NCBI RefSeq assembly: GCF_017355875.1
Contig: NZ_JAFEWC010000002.1
Coordinates: forward strand, 496,001 to 560,000
Direction of reading: 5' to 3'
DNA: 64,000 nucleotides
Origin: Aridibaculum aurantiacum
GTDB taxonomy: Bacteria; Bacteroidota; Bacteroidia; Chitinophagales; Chitinophagaceae
Shown: in pieces, positions 1 to 9,366 of the stretch
Numbering within the stretch: the first letter of the stretch is position 1
Layout: every line of letters begins with the position of its first letter
Position numbers and translations under genes: made by a program
Notes under the pieces: generated by a model
What the model was told of the DNA's origin: nothing
Database searches by the model: none
Seen by the model: the letters and a program-made list of their open reading frames with translations, nothing else

Positions 1-1220
1 ATGATGTGGTGCTTTTGTCACCAACAGGTTCAGGTAAAACACTGGCTTTTTTACTTCCTATAGTGCAGCAGCTTGATGCTTCTAAGCGTGCTACGCAGGC
101 GCTTATTGTTGTTCCTTCACGCGAACTTGCATTACAAATAGAGCAGGTTTTTAAAAGCATGCAAACGCCGCACAAGGTTACCTGCTGCTATGGTGGTCAT
201 AAAAGAGAAATTGAAGAGAACAATTTGATAGAGGCACCTGCTGTCATCATTGGCACTCCCGGGAGACTGGGCGACCACATAAGGCGAGAGAACATTAAAA
301 CTGCTGAAATAAAAACTCTTGTTTTAGATGAATATGATAAGTCGCTTGAGCTAGGATTTGTAGAAGAGATCACTTTCATCATAGAGAGCCTTCCAGCGCT
401 GGAAAAGCGAATGCTTACTTCAGCAACACAAGCTGTAGACATACCGGAATTTGTTGGAATGAAAGAACCTGTAGAGCTAAATTTTTTACCTGCAGATGCA
501 GAACCTGGTAATGCACTTGCTATCCAGATGGTACAAACGGATGATGAGAAGGAGGTTACTTTGTTTAGGTTAATTTGCTATCTGTGTAATCGTTCTACCA
601 TTATTTTCTGCAACCACCGCGAAGCTGTAGAAGAGACAAGTGCTATGCTGCGCGATAAGGGCATAATGAATACCTGGTACCACGGAGCACTGGAGCAGCG
701 TGATAGGGAAGTGGCACTGGCTAAGTTTCGTAACGGAAGTGTGAATGTGCTGGTTACAACTGACCTTGCAGCACGTGGATTGGATATACCTAACATCCGT
801 TACATTGTTCATTACCATCTTCCTAGTTCAGAAGAGATATTTACCCACCGCAATGGAAGGACAGCACGCATGGAAGCCAGTGGTACAGCCATATTGGTTT
901 TAGGCTCTGATGAGTATGTGCCGCCTTACATCAAAGAAATTGAGACGATAGAACTGCCGTCTACAGCAGAGATTCCAGAAAAGCCTAAGTGGACAACCTT
1001 GTTCGTCGGTGCAGGAAAAAAAGATAAAGTAAACAAGATCGATATTGTCGGTTTCCTGGGAAACAAAGGCGGGTTGAAAAAAGAAGATATCGGTTTGATA
1101 GAGGTAAAAGATTTCTTCTCATTTGTAGCGGTCCGAAAGTCGAAAGTGCCAACAACGCTGCAGTCAATTAAAAATGAAAAGATAAAGAATAAGAAGGTGA
1201 AGATTGATGTAGCGAAGTAA
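1..1220 (+). CDS. DEAD-box RNA helicase with DbpA-type RNA-binding tail (5' truncated)
   Basis: ATP-dependent RNA helicase, probably acting in ribosome assembly. The reading frame is open at the left window edge, so the N-terminal Q-motif region is missing. Numbered from the codon at base 6, visible motifs are SPTGSGKT (motif I, 5-12), PSREL (Ia, 37-41), TPGRL (Ib), DEYD (motif II, 108-111, a variant of DEAD), SAT (III), a TTDLAARGLDIP motif V and HRNGRTAR (VI). The last ~75 residues (DKVNKIDIVGFL, then GLKKEDIGLIEVKD) look like the DbpA RNA-binding domain, which in DbpA recognises 23S rRNA hairpin 92; transfer of that specificity here is inference. The gene converges with the aminopeptidase gene across a short stem-loop. 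Nothing odd besides the truncation and the DEYD variant. Confidence 0.93.
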   Translation, partial: DVVLLSPTGSGKTLAFLLPIVQQLDASKRATQALIVVPSRELALQIEQVFKSMQTPHKVTCCYGGHKREIEENNLIEAPAVIIGTPGRLGDHIRRENIKTAEIKTLVLDEYDKSLELGFVEEITFIIESLPALEKRMLTSATQAVDIPEFVGMKEPVELNFLPADAEPGNALAIQMVQTDDEKEVTLFRLICYLCNRSTIIFCNHREAVEETSAMLRDKGIMNTWYHGALEQRDREVALAKFRNGSVNVLVTTDLAARGLDIPNIRYIVHYHLPSSEEIFTHRNGRTARMEASGTAILVLGSDEYVPPYIKEIETIELPSTAEIPEKPKWTTLFVGAGKKDKVNKIDIVGFLGNKGGLKKEDIGLIEVKDFFSFVAVRKSKVPTTLQSIKNEKIKNKKVKIDVAK

Positions 1221-1241
1221 TTATGTTTTAATCAAATCGAT

Positions 1242-1270
1242 GCAGGAGGCACCTTATTAATGCCTCCTGC
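1242..1270. terminator. Stem-loop between convergent genes
   Basis: Perfect 10-bp stem (GCAGGAGGCA at 1242-1251 with TGCCTCCTGC at 1261-1270) and a 9-nt loop, between the helicase stop and the M1 peptidase stop. There is no strong T-run on either side, so it may be a weak bidirectional terminator. Confidence 0.5.
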
Positions 1271-1283
1271 GCCTATACCATAA

Positions 1284-3149
1284 CTACTTCAGCAATGCAT
1301 CAACACTGGTATACGCCACAGGATGATAGTTGCTTCTTGCCTTTGCATATATACGTTCTGCCATCTCTCTTCCCTCAGGTGTTTTCACCATCTCCTTGTA
1401 CAATGGCATCAGGAATTTGCGGCGGCCTACACGTGTAAGAAAATTGTCTATCGCAGGATACGCAGGCTGGTACCTATGGCGAAGAGCAAGCGTATACCAT
1501 GCAGTTTGAATCTCTGCATTTCCTGATTGAGTAAAACCAAATTCTTTATCTATAGCTTTCATATCTGCGCTCGTAAGCGAAGCAGGCAGCTGGCTGATAA
1601 AATACAAGAGCTGGTTCGTGCTCTTTAGCCTGTTGCTCAATCCGCCATAAGAATTTGTTGCTGATGCTTTTGATACGATACTATCAATTGCCGCAAATTC
1701 AGGTGATACAGACGGCGGAATGTTATTAGGAATTCCCGGCTTGTATACCCAGTCATTTACCTGCAGTTGTTTCTCCAGGTCATTTATGTCAGCAAAATAA
1801 GCTTTCAAATATTCCAGGAACTGTTCAGTGGTTTTTGAATGAAAAGCATTTTCGGTAAAGTACTTTTTCAAGAATGCATCAAACCTGGCGCGGCCAACAA
1901 GTTCTTCTATTGTTCGTAAAAAGAAGTAACCTTTTTCATAAGGAATATTACTCGATACCACGTCAGGATCCATGCCGGCAGAATTTGTTTTCAACTGCGT
2001 GAACTGGCTGGTATCGCCAATGGATTCCAGGTCATGGTAAAGATCCTGCCTGCCAAGTACCTCCAGCATCTTCGCTTCTTCCTTACCATATACGGCTTCA
2101 ATTATTCTTCTTTCGAAGTAGGTGGTAAACCCTTCATTCAGCCACATATCATCCCACGTAGCATTGGTAACCAGGTTGCCACTCCAGCTGTGCGCCAGCT
2201 CATGCGCCACCAGGCTTACTAGCGAACGATCTCCAGCTATCACGGTAGGTGTAGCAAATGTCAGCATCGGGTTTTCCATACCTCCGTAAGGAAAGCTTGG
2301 TGGAAGCACCAGCACATCGTACCTGCCCCAGCGGTATGGGCCGTACAATTTTTCAGCTGCCGCTACCATTTTACCCATATCAGCAAATTCCCATGCGGCC
2401 TTTTCCAGCATAGCAGGTTCAGCATATACACCTGTACGTTCATCCACTGCTTTAAAAGCAATATCGCCTACAGCCAGCGCCATCAGGTAAGATGGAATGG
2501 GGTTCGGCTGGCGGAAAGTATATATGCCGTCATCAGATTTTTGTTGTGGGTTTTCTGCGCTCATAACAGCCATCAAACCTTGTGGCACTTTTACTTTTGC
2601 ACTATAGGTAAAACGTACAGCTGGTCCATCCTGGCAGGGCACCCAACTGCGCGCCAATATAGGCTGCGACTGCGTGAACAGGAACGGGAGCTTTTTACCT
2701 GCTGTTTGCTGAGGTGTAAGCCACTGCAGCGCACCGGCATCTTTGCTGGTAGTATAATGTATGCTTACCTTCTTTGTGCCTTGATTGATTTTTACCACCA
2801 GTGGCGTCCCCAGGTGTGGTGTTTCGTCGCCGATGGCAAAACGTGCTTCTTCACCTTCATCCAATTTTACAGAGTGAACGGTAAGTCCTTTGGTATCAAA
2901 CGTTATGTTATCTGTATTGCCAATGTTATTGATCTGCCAATTGGCCACACCTGTTATCTGTTGAGAAGTAAAATTTACTTCAATATCCAGGTCAAGATGT
3001 TTTACTACTGATGTTGCCGGGTTAGCGGCGGAATGAGGATCTAATATCTCCTTCGTCTCTTCCTTCTTCGTTTCTTTTTCTTGTTGCTTACAGGCGATAA
3101 TTAGAACGATAGATACTAAAACCAATATACTTCGTGAAAGGCTGATCAT
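1284..3149 (-). CDS. M1-family metallo-aminopeptidase, lipoprotein
   Basis: Zinc aminopeptidase of the M1 (gluzincin, leukotriene A4 hydrolase/aminopeptidase N) family. The 621-residue product starts with a lipoprotein signal whose lipobox IIAC puts the lipidated cysteine at residue 20, followed by a charged KQQEKETKKEE linker, so it should be anchored in an envelope membrane. The substrate-binding motif GGMENP is at 289-294, the zinc site HELAH at 316-320, and the third ligand Glu is in NEGF (E339). The C-terminal part (about 480-621) looks helical as in LTA4H-type members. It probably trims peptides in the periplasm. It is followed 67 bp upstream by an LD-carboxypeptidase gene on the same strand; a shared envelope-turnover role is inference. 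All catalytic residues are present. Confidence 0.93.
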   Translation of the reverse strand: MISLSRSILVLVSIVLIIACKQQEKETKKEETKEILDPHSAANPATSVVKHLDLDIEVNFTSQQITGVANWQINNIGNTDNITFDTKGLTVHSVKLDEGEEARFAIGDETPHLGTPLVVKINQGTKKVSIHYTTSKDAGALQWLTPQQTAGKKLPFLFTQSQPILARSWVPCQDGPAVRFTYSAKVKVPQGLMAVMSAENPQQKSDDGIYTFRQPNPIPSYLMALAVGDIAFKAVDERTGVYAEPAMLEKAAWEFADMGKMVAAAEKLYGPYRWGRYDVLVLPPSFPYGGMENPMLTFATPTVIAGDRSLVSLVAHELAHSWSGNLVTNATWDDMWLNEGFTTYFERRIIEAVYGKEEAKMLEVLGRQDLYHDLESIGDTSQFTQLKTNSAGMDPDVVSSNIPYEKGYFFLRTIEELVGRARFDAFLKKYFTENAFHSKTTEQFLEYLKAYFADINDLEKQLQVNDWVYKPGIPNNIPPSVSPEFAAIDSIVSKASATNSYGGLSNRLKSTNQLLYFISQLPASLTSADMKAIDKEFGFTQSGNAEIQTAWYTLALRHRYQPAYPAIDNFLTRVGRRKFLMPLYKEMVKTPEGREMAERIYAKARSNYHPVAYTSVDALLK

Positions 3150-3216
3150 ATTTTGCTGCTTAAGTAGGCAAGATAATTTTTATAGCTATAGCAGCAAGCT
3201 TGCGTGCCTGGTGTAG

Positions 3217-4128
3217 TTACGCTACTTGTTTTAGCGACACATTATTCTTACCAACCTTAAGCTCATACGTTACACCAATTTTAAGTGCATAATTTTCCGG
3301 TTGATGTCCAACAGGAAATTGAAAGCAAACAGGATAATTATACTCCTTTACCACATCGTGTATCACCTCGTATATATCTTTGCCAAAAGGAATTGTGGTG
3401 TCTTTCATATCGGTAAATCCTCCTACTATTAACCCTGCCAATTTTTCAAACCTGCCGGCGCGCTTCAGTTGCTGCAACATTCGATCGAGCGAATAGATAT
3501 ATTCTCCTACATCTTCTATAAATAATAACTTACCTGCAGGATTGATATCTGAAGGCGTTGCTAACTGATGATTTATAAGCGCAAGATTACCTCCAACTAT
3601 AGGAGCTATAGCAGTTCCCTTGTTATTATAATGGTGGGTTGGACAAGTATAATTTCCTTTCTTACCTGTAAGCGCCTTTTTTAGCGACTGTACATAAGCT
3701 TGCTCATGCGCACCATCATTGAACGCTGCAGCCATAGGTGCGTGAAGTGTAGCTATTCCTGTTTTCTTTAAGATATGTGTATGGAGCAAGGTGACATCAC
3801 TAAAGCCAATGATCCACTTCGGATGCTTTTTAAATTTTTTCAGATCGAGGGCATCTATTATCCTGCTGATGCCATAGCCACCACGGGCACAAAGAATAGC
3901 CTTAATATTGGTATCATCCAGCATCTGCTGCAGTTCAGCTAGCCGTTCTTCATCTGTTCCGGCAAAATAATGATGCTGCTGTCCCACTGTTTTTCCCACC
4001 TTTACTTTATAACCCCACTGCTGCAAAACTTCTATACAGGTAGCTGCTTTTTCAAGCGGCATATAACCTGCAGGACATAAAATGCCAATAGTATCGCCTT
4101 TGCGTAAGTAAGGAGGAATGATAGCCAT
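3217..4128 (-). CDS. S66-family LD-carboxypeptidase (LdcA-like), cytoplasmic
   Basis: Serine peptidase of family S66, which cleaves the L,D bond that releases the terminal D-alanine from murein tetrapeptides during peptidoglycan recycling. The relatives MccF cleave microcin C-like compounds, so that is the alternative function. The nucleophile is S110 in GFSDVT, with E205 in FIEDVGEY and H275 in VGHQPENY completing the Ser-Glu-His triad. The 303-residue length is normal and there is no signal peptide, so the product is cytoplasmic. It lies 97 bp downstream of a second S66 gene on the same strand. The two share landmarks such as GGYG, IEDV.EY and CFxFPxGH, which indicates an old tandem duplication. 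Confidence 0.9.
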   Translation of the reverse strand: MAIIPPYLRKGDTIGILCPAGYMPLEKAATCIEVLQQWGYKVKVGKTVGQQHHYFAGTDEERLAELQQMLDDTNIKAILCARGGYGISRIIDALDLKKFKKHPKWIIGFSDVTLLHTHILKKTGIATLHAPMAAAFNDGAHEQAYVQSLKKALTGKKGNYTCPTHHYNNKGTAIAPIVGGNLALINHQLATPSDINPAGKLLFIEDVGEYIYSLDRMLQQLKRAGRFEKLAGLIVGGFTDMKDTTIPFGKDIYEVIHDVVKEYNYPVCFQFPVGHQPENYALKIGVTYELKVGKNNVSLKQVA

Positions 4129-4225
4129 GTGGCAATAATACAGAAAGAATTTACTTAGCTACCCGTTTGTTGCAGTTGACCATATTAGGCTAATGTAGAG
4201 AGTATTTGCAGAAAGGTGGAAAAGC

Positions 4226-5254
4226 TTATTGAGGAGGTAATAATTCAGGCGGTGCTTCGTTCAGTATCACCCATTCGCGACCGACCAGCAGATCGTATGG
4301 AACGCCCAATTTCAATGCACGGTTACCAGCTATATGTCCAGCAGGAAAATTAAAGCAAACAGGGTAGCCATATTCTTTTACTTTATCCATGATGATATCC
4401 TCCAGCCCCATTGTAAAGTTCTCTTCAGCATCTTGTTTCATGGCTGAGAATTGTCCTACTACCAGCCCTGCAAGATGATCCAGCTTGCCACTGCGCTTCA
4501 GGCTCATGAGCATGCGGTCGATGGTGTACTTATACTCACTTACATCCTCTATAAAAAGTATTTTACCTCGTGTGTCCACATCGCTCTTGCTCGACAGGCA
4601 TGCATGTAGCATTGTGAGGTTTCCACCTACCAGCTGTCCTCTTGCCTCGCCTGTGCGATTTAGTGGAACACTCTTTACCGTGTATTCTGTTTTGAAACCA
4701 AATAGCGCCTGGTACAAACTGGCTGTTGAAGCATCGTCATTAGCAATGCCGTTACCCATATTGCCATGTATGGTTGGTATGCGCAGGTTGTTGTGTACAT
4801 GCAGGTGTACTACTGTAAGATCGCTATAGCCCACCAGCCACTTAGGATGCTGTTTAAATTTCTCCCAGTTTAGCTGGTCGATAATACGCATGGTGCCATA
4901 GCCTCCTTTGCCGAAGATGATGGCTTTGATTGATGGATTATCCAGCAACGACTGGAAATCTTCCATTCTTTCGTGATCGGTGCCGCCAAAGCGATGCCAC
5001 TTTTTTCCTACTGTTTTACCATACACCACCTTCAGTCCCCACTTTTGCAGCAGGCGTGTGCATGGAAGTATCTTTTCTGCATCCATATGACCGGCAGGGC
5101 AGGTAATAGCAACGGCATCTCCAGCTTTAAGGAAAGAAGGTATGTGATCAGCTACTTTAGATGTCCCGTTAGATGGATTTGCAAGTGCATGTTTGAACAT
5201 CATGGCAGCTACCCCAGCAGGTAAAAACGTTTTAAAAAATGCCTTGCGATCCAT
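4226..5254 (-). CDS. S66-family LD-carboxypeptidase, probably exported
   Basis: Paralogue of the neighbouring LdcA-like gene with a ~38-residue N-terminal extension: MDRKAFFKTF followed by a small/hydrophobic stretch ending near ALANP. It resembles a signal sequence and, with no RR pair, is not a classical Tat signal. Triad residues are present: S144 in GYSDLT, E236 in FIEDVSEY and H307 in PAGHIAGN. The product would act on murein peptides in the periplasm while its neighbour acts in the cytoplasm; localisation is inference from the leader. The gene is divergent from metG over a 301-bp gap. Length 342 residues. Confidence 0.87.
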   Translation of the reverse strand: MDRKAFFKTFLPAGVAAMMFKHALANPSNGTSKVADHIPSFLKAGDAVAITCPAGHMDAEKILPCTRLLQKWGLKVVYGKTVGKKWHRFGGTDHERMEDFQSLLDNPSIKAIIFGKGGYGTMRIIDQLNWEKFKQHPKWLVGYSDLTVVHLHVHNNLRIPTIHGNMGNGIANDDASTASLYQALFGFKTEYTVKSVPLNRTGEARGQLVGGNLTMLHACLSSKSDVDTRGKILFIEDVSEYKYTIDRMLMSLKRSGKLDHLAGLVVGQFSAMKQDAEENFTMGLEDIIMDKVKEYGYPVCFNFPAGHIAGNRALKLGVPYDLLVGREWVILNEAPPELLPPQ

Positions 5255-5555
5255 GATAAGCAGGTTGTTTTTGGTAGAGTAAAAGTAGAAACTTTAATAT
5301 GTTCTGTTATAACATTAATGGGTGATTTTACAGCATCCAAAACATTGATTTAGCTCATGCAATCGCATAATTGGGTAAATCATACAATCCGTTTCCTATG
5401 GAAAATGATATTGTGCAACTTCTGCTGAGGCTTGTGAGGGGCAATCAGTATTTTTGCCGCTATGCCACTTGAGGTTAAATTTTTAAACGTCAGTGGCAAA
5501 TATAATGATGATTGATGCCGGCATTGCTGGCTAAAAGAACAAAAGCTAATTCAGA
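5255..5555. other. Divergent intergenic region upstream of metG
   Basis: 301 bp between the exported LD-carboxypeptidase (minus) and metG (plus). I see no coding potential or RNA gene. TATTTTTG at 5449-5456 fits the Bacteroidota -7 consensus TAnnTTTG, but no TTTG is placed at the right distance upstream. If used, it gives metG a leader of roughly 90 nt. Confidence 0.4.
5449..5456 (+). promoter_or_regulatory. Candidate -7 element for metG
   Basis: TATTTTTG matches TAnnTTTG exactly, about 100 nt upstream of the metG start. The -33 element is not convincing, so this is a motif match only. Confidence 0.3.
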
Positions 5556-7718
5556 ATGACTTTACCTAAAAGATACCTTATAACATCGGCGCTGCCTTAT
5601 GCCAATGGTTTAAAGCACATTGGTCACCTGGCTGGAGCCTATATTCCTGCAGATATTTATGTGCGTTACCTGCGTGCACAAAAGCGTGATGTAGTATTTG
5701 TTTGTGGCAGTGATGAACATGGTGCAGCCATTACAATCCAGGCTATGAAAGAAGGCACCACGCCTGCAGCCATAGTAGATAAATACCACGAGGTACTAAA
5801 GCAAAACTTCAAAGACCTGCAGGTTGAATTTGATATTTATCATCGCACTTCTGATCCATTGCACCACGAAACGGCGCAGGAATTTTTTACCGACCTGCAC
5901 CAAAAGGGTGAACTGGAAGTAAAGGAGACAGAACAATTTTTTGATGAACAAGCCAATACCTTTCTTGCGGATCGTTACATAGCTGGTACTTGTCCTGTCT
6001 GCAGCTACGACAATGCCTTTGGTGACCAGTGCGAAAAATGTGGTACATCGCTAAGCCCTGATCAATTGATCAACCCGCGCAGTACACTTAGTGGAAATGC
6101 TCCTGTTAAACGATTGACAAAGCACTGGTTTCTTCCACTTAATAAACATGAAGATTTTTTACGTGAATGGATACTAAAAGATCATGCAGGTGATTGGAAG
6201 GCTAATGTGCTTGGACAGTGCAAAAGCTGGATAGATGCAGGTTTGCAGCCACGTGCCGTAACCCGCGATCTTGATTGGGGTGTGCGTGTGCCGCTGCAGG
6301 AAGCTGATGGAAAAGTGCTGTATGTATGGTTTGATGCGCCTATTGGATACATCAGTGCTACGCGCCAGTGGGCAAAGGATAATGATAAGGACTGGAAGCC
6401 TTACTGGCATGATGCCGATACTAAGCTGGTGCACTTCATAGGTAAGGATAATATTGTTTTCCATTGCATCATATTCCCAACTATGCTTAAGCTGCATGGA
6501 AATGTATTGCCTGCTAATGTGCCTGCCAACGAGTTCATGAACCTGGAAGGTGATAAAATGAGCACCAGCCGTGGTTGGAGCATAGAGATGGAAGAATATA
6601 TAAACGACTGGATAAAGCAAGAAAATGGAGGTGAGAGCATGGCTGATGTGCTGCGTTATTATCTAACCACTATCTCGCCTGAAACGAAAGACAGCGAGTT
6701 TACCTGGAAAGGTTTCCAGGATGCGAACAACAATGAGCTGGTAAGCATTTTCGGAAACTTCGTGAACCGCAGCTTTGTACTGATGCATAAGCTCTGCAAT
6801 GGAAAAGTGCCGCCTTTGCATGCAAGTGCAATGGATGTAGCTGATGAAACCATGCTGGCAGAATTTCAAAGGGCTGCTACTAAAGTGCAGGAACTGCTGG
6901 AGCTTTATAAGTTCAGGGATGCGCAATTCGAAGTGATAGAACTGGCTCGCAAGGGTAACCAATACCTGCAACGGAAAGAGCCATGGCAGTTGGTAAAGAA
7001 ACTTGCTGAAACACCGGATGAACAAAAGAAGATCGACAACTGCATGCACATATGTCTTCAGCTGTGTGCTAACCTGGCAATCATTGCAAGTCCCTTTTTA
7101 CCTGCTACTGCACGCAAGTTGTGCTACATGATGAAGGTGGTGGATAAAATGCTCGATTGGGAAAATGCAGGTAAAGCCAAACTGCTGAGCGTAGGATATT
7201 CATTACGCGAACCGCAGTTGTTGTTTAGGAAAATAGAGGATGAAGAAATAAACAAACAACTGGAAAAACTAAAAGAAAAAAGTAGCAAGATGCAAGAAGG
7301 ACAAGTGACTAATACAGCACCAAATACCAACGAAACTCCTGCTGGTGACGCAGCCGCACCTGTAGCAGAGCAACCAGCAAATCCTGTAAAGCCAGAGATC
7401 GTTTTTGATGATTTTGCTAAAATTGACCTGAAGGTGGGAACAATAGTAAGCGCTGAAAAAGTACAGAAAGCTGACAAGCTATTGAAGCTGCAGGTGAATC
7501 TTGGTTTTGAAACACGAACCATTGTTTCTGGTATTGCTTTACATTTTTCTCCTGAAGAGATTGTAGGTAAACAAGTAACCGTAGTGGTGAATTTAGCTCC
7601 CAGGAAAATGCGTGGAATCGAAAGCCAGGGTATGATATTGATGGCAGAAGATAAGGCGGGTAAACTGCACTTCATCAACCCTGAAACTGGCATTGATGCT
7701 GGCAGCAACGTATCGTAA
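5556..7718 (+). CDS. metG: Methionyl-tRNA synthetase
   Basis: Charges tRNA-Met for initiation and elongation. This is a class I synthetase with HIGH at residues 21-24 and KMSTS at 334-338. A zinc knuckle of the MetG1 type carries cysteines C146, C149, C159 and C162. The catalytic core and anticodon-binding helices run to about residue 570, then an Ala/Pro/Thr-rich linker (about 585-610), then a C-terminal EMAP/Arc1-like tRNA-binding domain (about 611-720, DFAKIDLKVGTI). The 720-residue length is typical for the version with the appended domain. The last 23 bases overlap the next gene, which suggests translational coupling to a membrane protein of unrelated function. Confidence 0.98.
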   Translation: MTLPKRYLITSALPYANGLKHIGHLAGAYIPADIYVRYLRAQKRDVVFVCGSDEHGAAITIQAMKEGTTPAAIVDKYHEVLKQNFKDLQVEFDIYHRTSDPLHHETAQEFFTDLHQKGELEVKETEQFFDEQANTFLADRYIAGTCPVCSYDNAFGDQCEKCGTSLSPDQLINPRSTLSGNAPVKRLTKHWFLPLNKHEDFLREWILKDHAGDWKANVLGQCKSWIDAGLQPRAVTRDLDWGVRVPLQEADGKVLYVWFDAPIGYISATRQWAKDNDKDWKPYWHDADTKLVHFIGKDNIVFHCIIFPTMLKLHGNVLPANVPANEFMNLEGDKMSTSRGWSIEMEEYINDWIKQENGGESMADVLRYYLTTISPETKDSEFTWKGFQDANNNELVSIFGNFVNRSFVLMHKLCNGKVPPLHASAMDVADETMLAEFQRAATKVQELLELYKFRDAQFEVIELARKGNQYLQRKEPWQLVKKLAETPDEQKKIDNCMHICLQLCANLAIIASPFLPATARKLCYMMKVVDKMLDWENAGKAKLLSVGYSLREPQLLFRKIEDEEINKQLEKLKEKSSKMQEGQVTNTAPNTNETPAGDAAAPVAEQPANPVKPEIVFDDFAKIDLKVGTIVSAEKVQKADKLLKLQVNLGFETRTIVSGIALHFSPEEIVGKQVTVVVNLAPRKMRGIESQGMILMAEDKAGKLHFINPETGIDAGSNVS

Positions 7719-9201
7719 ACTGCAGGCAATACTTTACAGGCAGCCTGTTCTAATTCTTATATTCTTATTCTTGGTAAGTGTGGCGGTGCGGTTACCCAAC
7801 CTCGACCGCCCACTTAGTAAGCATCATGAGGCCAATGCTGCATTGGTACTCATAAATGCAGAAACGTGGAATTTGGATGGTCCCGCTGCATATGGTTATC
7901 TTCCTGCTAATGCTTATCACTATCCTGGTGATGACCTGAATGACACGGCCAACCTGGCTAAAGGTTATATCATCAATACCTCGTTTGGAACGCTGTGGTA
8001 TTCGATGCCGTATTACTTCTTTAAGGTGCTTGGTGTTGCTCCATCGCCTCTGTCTTTGCAGGTGTTCAACCTGCTGTTGCACTTCATTACAACGGTGCTG
8101 GTGTATTACCTGGCCTTGCTATTGTTTAGTGTACATCCTAAAAAACATGTAGCAGCCTTTTTTACTACTGCTTTTTATGTTTTTGCTCCCGGACCATTGT
8201 GGTTTCATGGCAATGGCTATGTTCATGAAATAGCTGTACTTCCTTTTGTATTTGGTGCTGTGCTTCTTTATATGCGCAGCAACTATCAAAGTAACTGGAA
8301 CTGGTGGCGACTGCTTTTACTTGCTATTTTTATCATCGCAGGCATTCAGTGCGATTGGCTCATGTGCTTTGTTGCACTTTCTCTTTTCATTGCAGAAGTC
8401 GTAAAGTTCATTAAGTATAAGCAAGCACGATCATTAACTGTAGCAATGGTGATCGCTTTATCAGTTGTTGCAGGTTTAATTATCATAATAATACAGTTCA
8501 GCTCATTTATGGGCTTTGAGAACTATATGAAAGCTATGCTGGATCGCTATGTGCAAAGAGGCGTAGCAGGTACATCCGAACGAGGCGGTCTGGCGGCTAA
8601 TGCAGGTATACTGAGTTGGTATGTCATAAGCTACGGTTTTTTGCTAATGTTGTTACCTCTTTTCTTTCTGCGGAAGGAGGCAAAACAATTTGTTGAGAAG
8701 AATAAGACGCTCAAGTATTTTTTATTAATTGCTGCCGCTATTTGTCTTGCGCATCACCTATTGTTTTGGGGCTTTACTTCTGTGCACGATTATGCTGTTA
8801 CTAAATCAGCTTTTCTTATAGCGATTGTGGGTGCAATGGCTATTCTTCAGGTAAAGAGGAAGCAGTGGCAGGCAGCTATATTAATGCTAGTTCTTATAGG
8901 AAGTATTGCATTGTACTATTACTTCAACAGGCCGGGAGCATATGCTGCGAACGGGCAACCATATAGTTACTTTAAAGATCTTGGTGAAGCAATCAAAAAT
9001 GTAGAAACAAGTGATGAATATGTTTTTACCAATGTGCCTGAACTTTCTGCTAATCTTGTTTACTACAGTAAGCGTTATTATAAGGTGGTGGACAACTATG
9101 AGAAGGCAGTTGAATATTTTGAAACCTTACCAGGAACCAAGGCTGTTTATATAGAAACAGCCGATTTTAGGTTTGTTAGCTATAAGCGGATGCGCAAGTA
9201 A
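7696..9201 (+). CDS. Polytopic membrane protein, glycosyltransferase family 39/83-like
   Basis: Integral membrane protein of about 501 residues with many hydrophobic segments (roughly ten to eleven). An early acidic loop segment RLPNLDRP near residues 30-36 and the H-E pair in SKHHEANAAL resemble the first periplasmic loop of PMT/ArnT-type glycosyltransferases, which move sugars from polyprenyl-phosphate donors. The family assignment rests on this topology and the short C-terminal soluble region (about 420-501), so the donor and acceptor are unknown. The start chosen is the ATG at 7696 rather than TTG at 7693. It overlaps the end of metG by 23 bp in another frame. Confidence 0.65.
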   Translation: MLAATYRKLQAILYRQPVLILIFLFLVSVAVRLPNLDRPLSKHHEANAALVLINAETWNLDGPAAYGYLPANAYHYPGDDLNDTANLAKGYIINTSFGTLWYSMPYYFFKVLGVAPSPLSLQVFNLLLHFITTVLVYYLALLLFSVHPKKHVAAFFTTAFYVFAPGPLWFHGNGYVHEIAVLPFVFGAVLLYMRSNYQSNWNWWRLLLLAIFIIAGIQCDWLMCFVALSLFIAEVVKFIKYKQARSLTVAMVIALSVVAGLIIIIIQFSSFMGFENYMKAMLDRYVQRGVAGTSERGGLAANAGILSWYVISYGFLLMLLPLFFLRKEAKQFVEKNKTLKYFLLIAAAICLAHHLLFWGFTSVHDYAVTKSAFLIAIVGAMAILQVKRKQWQAAILMLVLIGSIALYYYFNRPGAYAANGQPYSYFKDLGEAIKNVETSDEYVFTNVPELSANLVYYSKRYYKVVDNYEKAVEYFETLPGTKAVYIETADFRFVSYKRMRK

Positions 9202-9273
9202 TTAAACTCCACTTAACACAAAATTCATCTTGAATTTTTATTAGCAGCTTGAAGTAAAATATTTTAATTTCAC

Positions 9274-9297
9274 AATTAGTTGTTTAACTAACTAATT
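9274..9297. promoter_or_regulatory. Palindromic operator candidate upstream of the fadN-like gene
   Basis: 24-bp palindrome with perfect 8-bp arms AATTAGTT (9274-9281) and AACTAATT (9290-9297); 20 of 24 positions are symmetric. A TAATTTCG sequence (9293-9300), one base off the TAnnTTTG -7 element, overlaps its right end, so a bound repressor would block the promoter. MarR- and TetR-type repressors commonly control beta-oxidation genes through sites of this size; which protein binds here is unknown. Confidence 0.5.
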
Positions 9298-9366
9298 TCG
9301 GATTAGAAGGACAAAAGGACGATGTGCGGCAGGCAACCTTCTTCATTATTTTAAAAAGCCAAAAGA

